This document shows positions 33,750 through 45,747 of a DNA stretch of 64,000 nucleotides, in pieces. A program made the position numbers and the translations under genes. Location: positions 4,345,001 through 4,409,000 of the forward strand of contig OX327683.1 in the NCBI GenBank assembly GCA_946807835.1, read 5' to 3'. Source of the stretch: Ailanthus altissimus (taxonomy: Eukaryota > Streptophyta > Magnoliopsida > Sapindales > Simaroubaceae). Each line of letters opens with the position of its first letter. Position 1 is the stretch's first letter. The notes under the pieces are model-generated. The model did no database searches and was not told the DNA's origin. It saw only the letters and a list, made by a program, of their open reading frames with translations.

Positions 33750-35400
33750 AATGTGGTAACATATGACGTTTTTGTTTTTTTTTTTAAATAAACATAAAAA
33801 AATCAATAAATATATGATTATAAGTAGGACGTAGATAAATTGTTATAATTAATTTTTTTTTTGTCTATCATTAGTGTATTAATTTATAAGATAATATATT
33901 ATAAAAAATTAATATAATTTCCTATAAATTGATAATATATATGTCGTATTATTTGTTGTTTGTTTGTTTTTAAAAATTGATGTACACCTAAATCTCATTT
34001 TTAACTTTTTTTATAATGTAAAACAAAAGTTTTTGTGTGATATTTTTTTATTATGATAAAAAAATTATTTAATACTTAATTTGCTTAATTATAATAAAAA
34101 ATTAGATACAATATATATATTTTTAACAAAGTGACATCTATTTGATTTGCAACTCAATCTTAATATCTTATATTACAAGTCGGATATTTATTATATTCAA
34201 AAAATTAGATTATTAAATAATATTATTTATATATCCTTAAGACTTATCTAATTACATGACGAAATTCATCTAACTTTTATGTTTGATATGAGAGTAACAT
34301 TTCTTCAACTCAATTATGTGACAAGAGCCACCTAACTCATAACTAGCATAAGATATAAAATTCTTTCTCATCATATGATGTAACATTCGGCCTAATCTCA
34401 AAGACCAATTTTACTTTGATGATCAATTTAATTTATATTACTCATCTTTATTATTTTTGTAAATTTTATATTTTAAATTACACTATTAATTAAGATCAAG
34501 ATACAAAATTTTGAATGTCTAGATTAGAATTCAAATTTGTTCTAATATTACTTATCTCAGTTCAAATTTTTACTATTAACATTAAAAAGCTAATTTATTA
34601 AATAATATTACTTATTGTATATTTATATTTAAAAATATTTTTATTTTTATTTGATATGAGACGTGAGATTTCAATAAATAGAAATGGAACGTTAAAAAAC
34701 AAAAGCACGAGTAATCTATTTTTATCTATGAATAAAGGGAGACTTGACTTAATTTAATAAATTAAAACAATAAATTTAATAAATCTAATTAATATTAAAA
34801 TTTATTCTGATTTGAAAAATAAGAAACTTAAAAAGACTCACATAAATTAAAATCATTTATACAATTCAACTCATATACATATTATTATTTTTAAATATTT
34901 ACTCCAAAATAGGTGAAGGGGTTAAATCTCAAAAAGGAAATTATATATATATATATAATGTGTCTCAAACTAATAGATAGTTCTAGTGAATTAGATTTTA
35001 ATATGTATCTAAACTATATGTAATGTGTGAATGTAACATTGGATGTTTTAAATATTTATACGAGGTATGTTTACATATTATTTAGGGAACATTGGATGGT
35101 TGCATTTTATTGATCCAAATGAATGGAACATTTGCCTTGTGGATAAACTTCATTAACAATCACCTCAAGATTTAAAAGAACTTGGTTCCTTGAGTTTTTT
35201 TTTTTTTTAAGATTTTAAGTGAGAGTGAGAAATCTCACCATTAAAATACTCAATTTTTTTTAAATTTTATTTAAATTTAGGTGATTGTAAGTTTATTGCA
35301 CCTTGATGATAACTTCAGTTGTATTCTAAGGGCGGTTTCCTTGTGAGTTTTTTTTTAATGTTAATTTGTATATTATTTTTATGTCATATTTTTGTAAAAA
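33750..35400. other. AT-rich upstream region of NQR1
   Basis: No gene was recognised. A TA microsatellite lies at about 34943-34958. The segment at 35210-35330 (cattaaaatactcaattttt, ttaggtgattgtaagtttat) resembles 28150-28250, so the two are probably copies of one decayed repeat. Confidence 0.5.
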
Positions 35401-35409
35401 ATAAAAAAA

Positions 35410-36370
35410 AGATATTTGGATCCTAAAATCTTTGGACAAGAACTTATCCACCTTTATAGTTTTAAAATAGATTTTGTTTGTTAAGTGATAGATTTTATTT
35501 GTTCAAATGGTCAAAGGGCAAATTTGTATATATATTTTTAAAAGAACACGTGTCATAAATTTAAGATAATACGTATTAAGTTTTTTTAATTTAAATATAA
35601 ATGACATATGATATAATATAAAATAAAAAATAAAAAATAAAATGATACGTGTCATTTTATAATAAGTTACAAATGACACTTGTCACTGTATTATTATTAT
35701 TATTTATTTTTAATAAAAAATCTTTAAATAAATTAAATCAAAAAAATAAAAAAATAAATTAAAAAACTGAAACAGAAGTAGTGGTCATCAATGATCGTTG
35801 CCTGAAAACCAATCGTTGGTGATTGATAGTGGACTGACTCAAACTTTATATTATCAAACTCAAAATTTTGAAATATGCGCAATAGCATGATTGTTTTTAT
35901 CAATTGAGCACTAGAGGAGTGCTAAAAAAAAAAACACGGCAACTAGCATATCTTCACTATCTAACAACTGTAAGTGGAGATGCACTATCACTAACATCAA
36001 AGTCACCAATTAGTGATTTAGTCGATGCATGTTTAATTCCAATGATATAAAATTTTAGTCAATTTACTACCAGTTAATATCAGCCAGTTGTCATTTGGCT
36101 ACAGTCGGGTGGTCATTGTTGACCGACAGTTGCTTTTTTTAAAAAAAATTATTTTTATATTATTTATTAATTTTTTTTAAAAATTAATAATATGGTGACA
36201 TATGTCATTAAGTTTGTTTAAGTAAAGAGTATAAAAGTACTTTTTATATTTTTAACAATTTGACTATTGCACAGATGAGATTCATCACGTGACAAGGGTC
36301 TTTTAATTCCTTTTAAAATTATAGGAGTGAATAAGTCCCTCTATAAAAAATTTAAGGATTTAAATAGCTT
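35410..36370. mobile_element. Non-autonomous TIR DNA element (about 0.95 kb)
   Basis: The left end (ggatcctaaaatctttggac, then acttatccacctttatagtt) is an imperfect inverted copy of the right end read on the minus strand (aaatccttaaattttttata, then acttattcactcctataatt). The inverted repeats are at least 55 bp. The interior holds gtcatcaatgatcgttg- and gttgaccgacag-type words and no coding sequence. A Mutator-type or similar MITE is likely. The duplication was not resolved. Confidence 0.5.
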
Positions 36371-36486
36371 TTTTTTTTAATAAAAAAATTCATGATAATT
36401 TGATCACAAAGAGATGTATTGCAAGTTGTTAGTTTTGAAGTGTATTAAGGATGTATGGTTTGTTTGATTGGTAGTTAATTTGTTGC

Positions 36487-36990
36487 TGTTGACACTAGCC
36501 TAAAAACTTACATAATAGGCCTATTTAAGTTCTTTCTTCTTATATACATTAGTCTAGGCTCAATTGGGTATTAAGCCCATATTACGTGTCTATTAGCATA
36601 GGAAGTCTTATTTGGTTAGAGTTTTTTTTTCTCTTTCATATTAAGATTAGAATAAGATTTTAAGAAACCTATAAAAAAGATTGATTTTTCATTGTAATGG
36701 ATCATTCAATTTAATCAATACAACTATTATAATTTTCTTTTAATTTATCTTCTTCTCGTTTTAGCTTTCAACCCATAATTTTTCATTCTTACTTGTTGAT
36801 CTTTATAGCCCAATTTGCTTGCTTTCACAGTCAAGATTTTTATTCTAAACTTTGTTCGCTATAAGTCAAATTCAACTTTGCTTTATTTGGCAAAAATTAA
36901 CATCAGTTCTTCAAGAATTTGAGGTAATTCATACTTTTAGTAGGATATCGGACATACACGATCCAGTCACTTAGTTTTATTCTTGAACAT
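36487..36990 (+). repeat. Gypsy-C 5' LTR
   Basis: This is collinear with 45748-46290: aggcctatttaa, ttcttcttatatacattagt, ttcattgtaatggat and aatttatcttcttctcg all recur. The start is TGTTGAC. The end is uncertain, before about 36990. A candidate primer site (tggcatgtccagtggga, 36996-37012) follows. Confidence 0.7.
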
Positions 36991-37039
36991 CTTTTTGGCA
37001 TGTCCAGTGGGACTTAACTTCGTATGCCAATAATAACTA

Positions 37040-37590
37040 GAAATATGACAAAGGGAGGTAAAAATACCAATAGCGAAAAGAATATTGCGGACATGTCTAG
37101 CACATAATAAAAAGTGAGGAGACACTACCTCCTATAAGAAACCCTTTGAATTCTGTGCATGAGAAGAAATAAGTCTAACCAATGTCGAGGAAGAACTACT
37201 TAATCGACAGTTGGAAGAAATCTAAAGAGATTCTTTTCCATTTCTTAGGCAGTTTTCTACGGTTGACATTGAAGGATTTGTTTCCCAAATATCTTTGAAA
37301 AACTAACAGTTGCGCATTATCCTTACTAATCAGATGATCACAATTTTTAGACTGTTGACCAAGGATAATCAAAATATTAGTAGGAGAATTTTGAAAAATT
37401 TAGAGTCTATGAGACAAAACTAAATCGAGCTTACAACCATTCTTTAGGGCCGACTTAATCCAGAACTCTAGAAACCTTATAAGCACTAAAATTATGGCAA
37501 GCCGACCTACGACATGGCTTATCTAATATCTTAAAGTGATACCTTTGCTGAAATTAAAAAAATGGTAAGGAATTCAAGTAGGCGGTACAT
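37040..37590 (+). pseudogene. Gypsy-C gag relic
   Basis: A non-open but coding-like stretch after the 5' LTR begins near atgacaaagggaggtaaaa and fades near 37590, where RNase H-type coding begins. The usual gag C-terminus, protease and RT are absent, implying one large internal deletion. The gag assignment rests on position. Confidence 0.4.
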
Positions 37591-38300
37591 CACCGACAAG
37601 TCTTCAATGAAATTAAGAAGTACCTAAGAAATCTACCAGTCATGGTTCCACCAAAACCTGGCTTAACTTTAATCATTTATATTTTAACAGTTGAAGAATT
37701 GATTGGTAGTATATTGACGGAGGAACATGAGAGAGTAGAGAAAGCTCTGTTTTACCTTAGCCAAGTTTTAAATGATAGTGAAACTAGATACACGATGATT
37801 GAGATGTTGTGTTTGGCTTTTTACTTTTCATACACAAAACTCAAATATTACTTATTGCTGACCATTGTGCCTTTTGTAAGCCAAACTAATGTTATCAAAT
37901 ATCTCATATCAAATCTATTTTTAAGGAACCGATAAGGCAAATAGGCAATCAGATTATCAAAATTTTCTTTGAAAAATATTCCTTAAAAGACAATCAAAGG
38001 ACAAGCCTTAACCAATTTCCTCACGGATCATCCATTCCCTTATTCAACCAATGTTCATTTGGAAATGAGTTATATTCGCAGTTATGGTTTAATGAGTCAA
38101 AGACAATCAAACAGATGGAGCCGATGTTGTCATAATTTTTCTATATGGTTTGAAATGAAAATGTCTTTCATTCTAGATTTCTCATGCACCAACAACCAAG
38201 TTGAATATGAGGCACTTATTATTAGTCTAGAAATACTGGTAGAGATGGGAGTAAAAGATATAGAAGTCAGGGATTACTCATTGCTAGTCATTAAATAGAT
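37590..38300 (+). pseudogene. Gypsy-C RNase H pair (decayed)
   Basis: The first domain has Val-Pro-Pro-Lys-Pro-Gly, Lys-Ala-Leu-Phe-Tyr-Leu-Ser, Glu-Thr-Arg-Tyr and Ile-Glu-Met-Leu-Cys-Leu-Ala, matching the Gypsy RNase H that follows RT. Next come Ile-Lys-Gly-Gln-Ala-Leu-Thr-Asn-Phe-Leu and a second RNase H-like domain: Asn-Asn-Gln-Val-Glu-Tyr-Glu-Ala-Leu-Ile at 38200, Glu-Met-Gly-Val-Lys-Asp-Ile. Dual RNase H domains are known from the Tat lineage. Stops separate the two. Confidence 0.75.
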
Positions 38301-38674
38301 AGCTGGTGAATACAATTGTGAAGCTGACCTGTTGATACCATATTGCAACAAAGCTCGGCATTTTCTTGGAGGTTTTCATTCTACCCTAATAGAATTTTTG
38401 GCAAGGATAAAAAATTTAAAAGCTAGTGACTTGGCTTGTAGGCATCTAGATTCAAGAAGGCAATAAAAGCAATCCTACTACTATATGCCTAATTCCTGTC
38501 TTTTTAGCATTGAATTATTAAAACAGGAAATACAAAGATTGATTTTATAAATTAATTTAAACATTGATTAAAGGGATGAACTAATCGAATATATGAAAAA
38601 TCCAGATACCAATGCTGACCGACAAATAAAAATCATGGCTCTAAAATTTGCCTTATTTGTAAGTGAGTTATTTA
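38301..38674 (+). pseudogene. Gypsy-C linker/integrase N-terminal relic
   Basis: Coding-like sequence continues with Lys-Asn-Pro-Asp-Thr and Met-Ala-Leu-Lys-Phe-Ala-Leu-Phe. It is then cut by the solo LTR. The frame Phe-Val-Ser-Glu-Leu-Phe continues after the LTR as Arg-Arg-Glu-Pro-Leu, so the insertion point is clear. Confidence 0.55.
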
Positions 38675-41102
38675 TGAGTGATTTTAAACTTAGGGTGCAT
38701 GCATGTGAATTTGTGTCTATCATTCAAATATAGCATATGTATCTCATACATACATGCGCAGTGGATGAGCAGAATACAAATTTCATAATGATAAATACAA
38801 GTAAACATTACATGTTATCTCATAAATGTAAAATCCTTCCAGATTGAGAAATAATACATTGTCAAGCCTTAGGTATATTGTTGAACCGAAGTACCCGCCT
38901 TGAAGCAACCCATTCACAATTTTAGTTCTTCAACACAGTGGACTTAAGGAAGCTAGAATAACAGCTTTTTCAGCAAATGATTCAACTCTTGAATCCTTGT
39001 TTCTACCTTGTAGTATGGGTGACCAAAAATAGAAGGAAAAATAGAAGAGATGTTTTTGCTCTCAACACTTGAGAGAATTTTGAGAGAATTTCTAACACTT
39101 AACCTTTTAAAATTCTCTCTACCATTCACTTAACCACTTACACGAAATTTTGATGATTAATTGAACGATTAATTGAGCAATTAATTGCTCTTTCATTTGT
39201 TTATTATTATCTTTCAGTTTCTCATCTAATGACAACCATTATGTTTGTCATTAGTATTATATTTATTATTATCTTTCATTTTCTCACCTAATGGCATCCA
39301 TTATGTTTGCCATTAGTTTTTGTTTATTATTATCTTACAATAAACCAAATTAAAATAAAACAAAAAAGAATATCATTTAAATGAACTTAGCCATAATCTA
39401 GGCCAAATGAGAAAATACTTTCTCATCATTAAGAAACATCTTAAAGCCTACCATTAACAAATGCCACCCATTTATACTTATCTTATCATTTAATAAATAT
39501 TAAACAAATGATTTAATCATATTAAATCATGGTAGAAACACATGCCAATTTAAATAAAAATTAATTGTTTGATTTTAATTTAAATAATAATATCATATAT
39601 TATTATTTTATTCAATAAACATTTTAATGAATAAAATAATGATATTATTTGTCCAACAAATAAGGTCATTTTAGTAATTTTTAAATCAAACAATAATTAG
39701 GCCACATGTGCCATGTGTCAATATTCCATTGGTCAATAACTAATTGTTAACCAAATTGATGTACTTAACTCTTAACTCTTGACACGTGCACGATTAGAGG
39801 AAAATTGAAGTAAATGTCTGGTCCGCTGAAATTTTATGGATTAAACTATTCAATCCGTTATGCTGCCTCAGTGCACAATGAGTACACTTCATATTGCGGG
39901 ACTCTCTAGGTTTATTCCCGATTTGTCAAACAGAACTATTCTATGAGTCCGAGATCGATGTCCCACACACACCTCACGGATATTACAAATCAGTGCAGTA
40001 GACCATACAAGTTAAGGTCATAGCGCATATGTATAATTCTTTCGCCAATCATATCCTGGAAGAGTAGGGATATAGATCACTACCGTCAAATCCTTATGTG
40101 CTCATCTGTGAACTTATCTTCAGACACGTATCTTAATAAATAATATATGCAAACACTTTTACAGTATTGTTTAACCCTGTAGGAAATTCTTTTCTCGGGT
40201 TTATTGCTTATGGCTATAAAACTTATAAGATATAGTTTTTGAGCATCTGGATATATATAATTCATCCATATGAGCTGATAGATTTCACATTTGTACACAT
40301 TAGACTCCATAAGCATTGGATCATACTCAGCGATGCCTAATGGTCACACCGTGAAAGGTCTGTGACATGCGTGGAACCAAAGTATGATGGATCACTTACA
40401 AGCCCATTGTAGTACCCAGGTCAAAGGACCACGTATACTACTCAACTTGAGAGGACCTTTAATTGATGGCTTTATTAGATGTCTATTGAGATCCTTGTTG
40501 AGTCTGTTCAGTATTCAGTCCTCACTGAACACTTGTATACTATACAAACTTTCAGTAAGCCCATGGTCAGCTAAGAATAATCATCTAGACCCATGGTCAG
40601 CTAAGAATAATCATCTAGACCCATGGTCAGCTAAGAATAATCATCTAGACCATCTAGGTATAGTATACACTGGTCTATATAAAAGAATTCCACCATTAGA
40701 CCTACATCGGTGAATTAAGACTAGGAACATATAATTTGAGAATAGACTTGCATAATAACATTTTTTAGCCCATATTGCAACTCTTACAACAGTGTTATTA
40801 CTAATGTATTCTTAGATCTTTATACCATCACAGATAAGATTCTAACACTTAGACTTCACTAATTAATATACATGCTAACCTTTTAGCATTTATAGTTTTA
40901 TGTGATGTTAACTCTTAGTATTGATCTAAACTACTTTAGACCAAATCCAAACTCTTTCAGATCATGTAATGTCTGTAGCGTCACAAGCATTGAACCATTT
41001 AATAATAGTTATTAGCGATTTAACAAATAATGAACTGGATAAATATTATAAAATAAAATATTCATACAACAATAGAATGGCACGTGAGCACAAATCTCAA
41101 CA
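38675..41102 (-). mobile_element. Solo LTR of the Copia-B family (2.43 kb)
   Basis: In minus orientation it starts TGTTGAGATTTGTGCTCACG, closely like the Copia-B LTR start, and its other end shares catgtatgtatgagata with the Copia-B LTR end. TTATTTA flanks both sides (38668-38674 and 41103-41109). Removing the LTR and one copy restores the Gypsy-C frame (Glu-Leu-Phe-Arg-Arg-Glu-Pro). The left terminus is degraded, so the true duplication is probably the usual 5 bp within TTATTTA. It contains a 30-bp triplication at 40561-40650. Confidence 0.85.
40561..40650 (+). repeat. Three exact 30-bp tandem copies
   Basis: The unit begins ccatggtcagctaagaataa and repeats at 40561, 40591 and 40621 without a difference. 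The corresponding part of the Copia-B LTR at about 19805-19830 has one copy, so the expansion is specific to this LTR. It gives an in-frame ten-residue repeat in a chance ORF. Confidence 0.95.
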
Positions 41103-41109
41103 TTATTTA

Positions 41110-42186
41110 GAAGAGAACCCTTAGAAGAACTACTAAAATACATCAGCCTAAAAGAATATATATTAATAATGGCCGAGTCACATAAAGGGTTGGCAGGAGC
41201 ACATATGAGTGGTTAAACGATGAGGAAATAGATTTTTAAAGAATCGTGTCTAATGGTCGATTATGGAGAAAGATTGTCATGATTACACTAAACACTACAA
41301 AGAATGTCAGAAGTATGACCTTGGTAAGATCATCCAAGCTAAAGAGATGCATGCCGTCATTAGACTTTGGTTGTTCAGAGGATAGGCTATGGACATTACA
41401 GGAAAGATTTATCCCCTTTCTTTAAAGCAACATACATTTATCCTAGTAATAATCGATTACTTCATAAAATGAGTCAAAGTCATCCCATTAAAATCGGTCA
41501 CTCAACAGTCGGTAATTAAGTTCATCAAAGAGAATACTATATACTGACATGGCCTTCTAGAGTCCATCACAATTGCCTAAGGAACCGTCTTCACAAGGGA
41601 TGAAATGATTGACTTCAGTAAAGAATTCGACATTCGTCTAATATATAGTACCCTTTACTATGCTCAATTGAATGGACAGACTGAATCAACCAATAAATCT
41701 CTCATCTTGAGACTTAAGAGAGCGATTGAAAGAAATCCAAATAGCTGACATGAGAAGTTACAAGAGGTTTTATAGGCAAATTAAGTAAACCAAAAGATGG
41801 CTACTTTACCGATTAGTATATGGCCATGAAGCCATGGTCTCAATGGACCTCATAGCCCACTCCATTATAAGGCAACATCAAGGCGAGCTAAACACTGAGG
41901 AGTATCAAGACGTCATGATAAAAAAGATGGATAAATTAGACCAAGGCCGAATCAAAGATTTGAATCGGCTCGAATGTAGAAAATGAGAGTAGAGAAGGCC
42001 TACAACAAAAAGCTAAGGCACAAATCGTTTAAGGTAAACGATAGTTCAAGAGAACAAGCCTTGGGTAAGTTTAGCCAAAATTGGGAAGGCCCCTTTAGGG
42101 TCTCTAAATGTTTTAGTAAAGGGGCATATTTATTACCCGATTTAAATGGAATTGAACATCTAAGGGCCATCAATGAAAATTTATGA
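41110..42186 (+). pseudogene. Gypsy-C integrase (decayed)
   Basis: After Leu-Glu-Glu-Leu-Leu-Lys comes a relic of the HHCC zinc region with His-Lys-Gly-Leu-Ala-Gly-Ala-His, then Cys-Gln-Lys-Tyr-like. A core follows with Val-Ile-Ile-Asp-Tyr-Phe, Thr-Arg-Asp-Glu and Asn-Gly-Gln-Thr-Glu-Ser-Thr-Asn-Lys (41670-41700). A C-terminal part is open at 41983-42186 with Lys-Val-Asn-Asp, Lys-Phe-Ser-Gln-Asn-Trp-Glu-Gly-Pro-Phe and Gly-Ala-Tyr-Leu-Leu, and it terminates naturally. Several internal stops inactivate it. Confidence 0.8.
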
Positions 42187-42430
42187 AGTTCTACTAGCTA
42201 ACAATTTGGGAAGGAGTTGATAAAATAATTTTTTGATCCTAAGTTCAATTATTTTAAACCGGTTGTAATACTTATTATAAGCTGATTGTAATAATATTAA
42301 TTTTAATTATTTTATACGAAGCCAATTATTTTGGTTAAAACTCGTCGAAATTAAAAGATTACATTTTAATCGGTTATCAAAATTTTCAAAATTGAATGAT
42401 AGTTTGCCAATTCACATGATAAAAGAAAGG

Positions 42431-42711
42431 GTAAAGGACATTTGGATCCCTATATTATAATGAAAGTGATAATTTACTTACCTTATTTTTAAAATTACCC
42501 ATTTTTACCTTTTTTTTTATAATTTTTTCTGTTAAATTTGATGGAATTATCAAAATTTTAAAACTTTTTCTTATTGCTAATTGGTATTATTAACAACTTT
42601 CACTTTCATCTCATTTAAAAAATGGGTAATTCCATCAAATTTAACAGAAAAATGGTAAAAAAATGGGTATGTTAATAATTACCCATTTGTGTATATCCGG
42701 TGTCCTACTTT
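42431..42711. mobile_element. Palindromic MITE in the Gypsy-C 3' region
   Basis: About 130 bp at each end are inverted copies: ctgttaaatttgatggaatt at 42529 pairs with aattccatcaaatttaacag at 42629, and gtaaaggacat... pairs with ...ggtgtcctac. There is no coding capacity. The duplication was not resolved. Confidence 0.7.
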
Positions 42712-42800
42712 AAGTATGAATTACCATAAATTTTAAGTCAATCCAGATTTTCTTTCTCTCGGGCTTCCTTCTGTACCTCATTGACCAGTTCAATGACTAA

Positions 42801-44933
42801 CTACTTCTTTTTTACTAGAGTTATGAACAACGCAGCAAAGTTGTCAATCTTTGTCTTCAAGTTGATTGACATAATATCAGTTGTGGCATTGTTAGAAACA
42901 AATTTTAACTTCTCATTGAAGTCCAGTACAAACCAGTCATCAAGTAGCATATTAAAGACTTGAGACTCAAAATTCCTCAACCGGTCGATTACATCTAACA
43001 CTTGTGATTGCACAATAGAGGCCGTTGAGAGGCTCATTTTTTAGAGCCAACGATTGAGACTGACTCAGAATCAAATAAATTTTTATTAAATTCATCTAAG
43101 TAATAATCGGTCAATGTAGATCAATTTTTGTATGGGATATCATCAGAAATAATGAACTTAGTCGATGGAATAAAAGGTCTTGGATCCACAAATGGTTGAT
43201 CAAAGAAAACTTTATCAAACCAATAACTAGATTGAGCCTAGTTGGTTTGACGTTCTATGGTCGACCATTTATACTCCAAAAGAAACTCTCTCTTCCTCTA
43301 TCAACATAGTCTTTTTATTTTTTTTAAAGTTATTGCAATTGTAAATAAAACCATAATATTGCTCAAAAATAAATATTTATTATATAAGCTTACCTCGTGT
43401 TTTTTTTAGTCGACTTGTATACCATCAATAGAGTTGAAATCCTTAAAATTGTGCAATGTAAGTACTTCATTTAATGTGAGTGTGAAATGAAGGCCGACTA
43501 TCTTCTCCCAATATACATCAAATGAACATAGGCGACTAGGAGAGTTGGGGAGATTGACCAGTTGCATTGATTTTCTTAGCTGTGCTGACAATTGGGAGGT
43601 TTCCTCGACAAAATCAAAGTCTTTAAAAATGACCTTGGTTCTGAACTGCTGGTTGGCTGAAAATAGGTTTGCATATAGGATTGCTTGAACATAACCAAAT
43701 TGTTGACTCACCTATTATAGGTGATAGGTTTCTGTTTAGCATTTATTGTTATTTTATGATGCTATAACGGCTCCATGATACGAATATCTAGTTGTCAAAT
43801 AACTAATCCAACACCTATACCACTAAGTATTCAAACCGCTCTCTTTGTTGTTAAATGGTTGACCTTTATAAGACCATCTAGTTCATTTGGGGCCAAACAA
43901 GGATGTTCTAAGCCAAAAAGCTCTTGGTCGTCTAATTGGGTAGTAGTGTAGAAGTATCTAAAGTAATCATCAAACTGACTTTGCTTGAGTTGCCACTGAA
44001 TAAATCAAAGGGCATAGCAACTAAGCCAATTTGGGGGTGATTGTAAGGTGTTTTTAAAGAAGTGAGGAAAGTAGACCGACACCCAAAAGAATAACATCCA
44101 AAGAAGGTCACTGGTATAGGGAAATTTTTTTTCATCTTTAATAAAGAGGATATCAAATAAACTTCTATACAAATGGGAAAGGAAGAATAGACCTAAGGCT
44201 AGTTCAGTACCATCTGCTAAAACGACTACAACCTTGAGGTACTTCCTAGTTATTTTTGAGATGGGTTACAAAGGCCATATTTACATAGCCAATATAGAAG
44301 GAAGACAATATGTTTTAGTCGGGAAGGTTTTGCCAATTTTTCCTTAAAGTTTTATATGAATTTACCAAAACTTATCTTAGGTTTTATGACGTCTAAGTCG
44401 ACCTCGCCAACACTCAAGGAAGCATTGATTTCTGCCTCACTCATAGGAAGATTGAATAAAATGGTTAAGTCATAGAGAGTGAGAGTCATATAGCCGAACC
44501 TAAAGCAGAATACATTATAAGCCTTAAACCAGAAAAGCAACAAAGCCGATATAAGATCATTGTGCAAGGGAATTTAGTACCTAGAAATTTGAATGAGATT
44601 ATAAGCGATTAAGCCAATCCTTAAATTCAATGGTCAATTTCAGCAATGACTGAATTGACCTTGGAGTCGACCATATAGACTTGTCTAAATCTCAATAGGT
44701 CATTTTTATAGGTAAGGAAAAATCTAAGGCATTTAGAAATGATTCCTGTGTTATAAGGACCTAAGATGTATTAAGAATAATCAACCACAAAAAAAAGTAC
44801 CTTAAAGGCGACTTGGTCATCTTCTGGGATGTCTTAGGATTTTTTTGAAGAGAGATAGAGGGGTTTCAATGGCCTCGGTCAATTTAGACTTCTTAAACCT
44901 TGCTACAGCAATGAAAGTCAATTTTGATGCCAT
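42801..44933 (-). pseudogene. Antisense plant-mobile-domain gene relic carried by Gypsy-C
   Basis: On the minus strand an ATG at 44933 opens a short frame that breaks after about 38 codons. At 44567-44352 the reading Phe-Arg-Phe-Gly-Tyr-Met-Thr-Leu-Thr-Leu, then Asp-Leu-Thr-Ile-Leu-Phe-Asn-Leu-Pro, is a plant mobile domain signature (Phe-Arg-Phe-X-Phe-Gly-Glu-Met-Thr-Ile-Thr-Leu-Glu-Asp-Val). Phe-Leu-Leu-Tyr-Trp-Leu-Cys-Lys-Tyr follows at about 44290. Further open pieces lie at 44156-43932, 43711-43406 and 43037-42801. The domain is found in host nuclear proteins and in transposons. It sits between pol and the 3' LTR, opposite to the element's direction. Confidence 0.65.
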
Positions 44934-45479
44934 TTGGGAGTAAAATAGATTAAGCTTCAAAAATAGTAATTCAAGATTAAAAGCAGCCCAAATAGAAAAA
45001 CTAAGAGTAAAATGAAATCACAAAGATTAAAAAGGGTAAAATTAAATAAACTTACCGAAGAAAGTTTGAAGATTGTTGAACAACTAGAAGAACACCTTGA
45101 AGATTGCCTTAGAGTTTAGAGAAAATAATGCTTTTGTTGAGAGGTAAAAGTGAAGAATGGATAAGTAAAAGTTGTTTTTATAAATATGCTTTTGGCAGTG
45201 AGACAAAAAGTTTAAAATAAAGCTCATTAAACACAGAAGGTGAAAAGATAATATCGAATAGCTTATTTAAAGCAAATCGGCATTGATTCCTATAAAAAAT
45301 AGCTTTGATGCAAAAATTAGCTATGAAGAAAATAAACTATGAATTACCCGGAAGCAAAGGCAGATTTTTCACAAGCCATGAGTATTTCTTTAATAAAGCC
45401 AATTATTTCTAAGGGAGGAGTTATTAGTCTTTTATTTCATATACCTTTTGAGGAATATTCTATAAAGTCAAATTCTTCA

Positions 45480-45700
45480 TACATAAATCTTGGGAAGATC
45501 AACTAAGCCGATTTTCTTATATAATTTGTGGGAAGCGTAACTACTTAGCCGACTTTTTTCTACAATTATCTTTAGGAGCTGACTTTTTCATGAAAAATTT
45601 AAGACTATTACATGGAGCCGACTTTTCTATATTGTCCATGACAAAATGCAATGAAGTCGATTTTTTCAAGCATATGAAATTAAAGGCTAACTTTATTAGG
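45480..45700 (+). repeat. Short imperfect tandem repeats before the Gypsy-C 3' LTR
   Basis: About five units of 50-58 bp share the phrase gagccgactttttc or variants (45510, 45550, 45588, 45632, 45658). Tandem repeats between pol and the 3' LTR are known in Ogre/Tat elements and support that classification. Confidence 0.6.
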
Positions 45701-45747
45701 ATGCAAGCCTCAACAAAATAATTTTTTGATCGGTTTATAAAGGGTAT

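Noticed and set aside
40384..40713. 109-codon ORF with a repeated ten-residue unit
   Set aside because: It runs antisense through a solo LTR and the repeat is the 30-bp DNA triplication; no domain, gene structure or second copy supports a protein.
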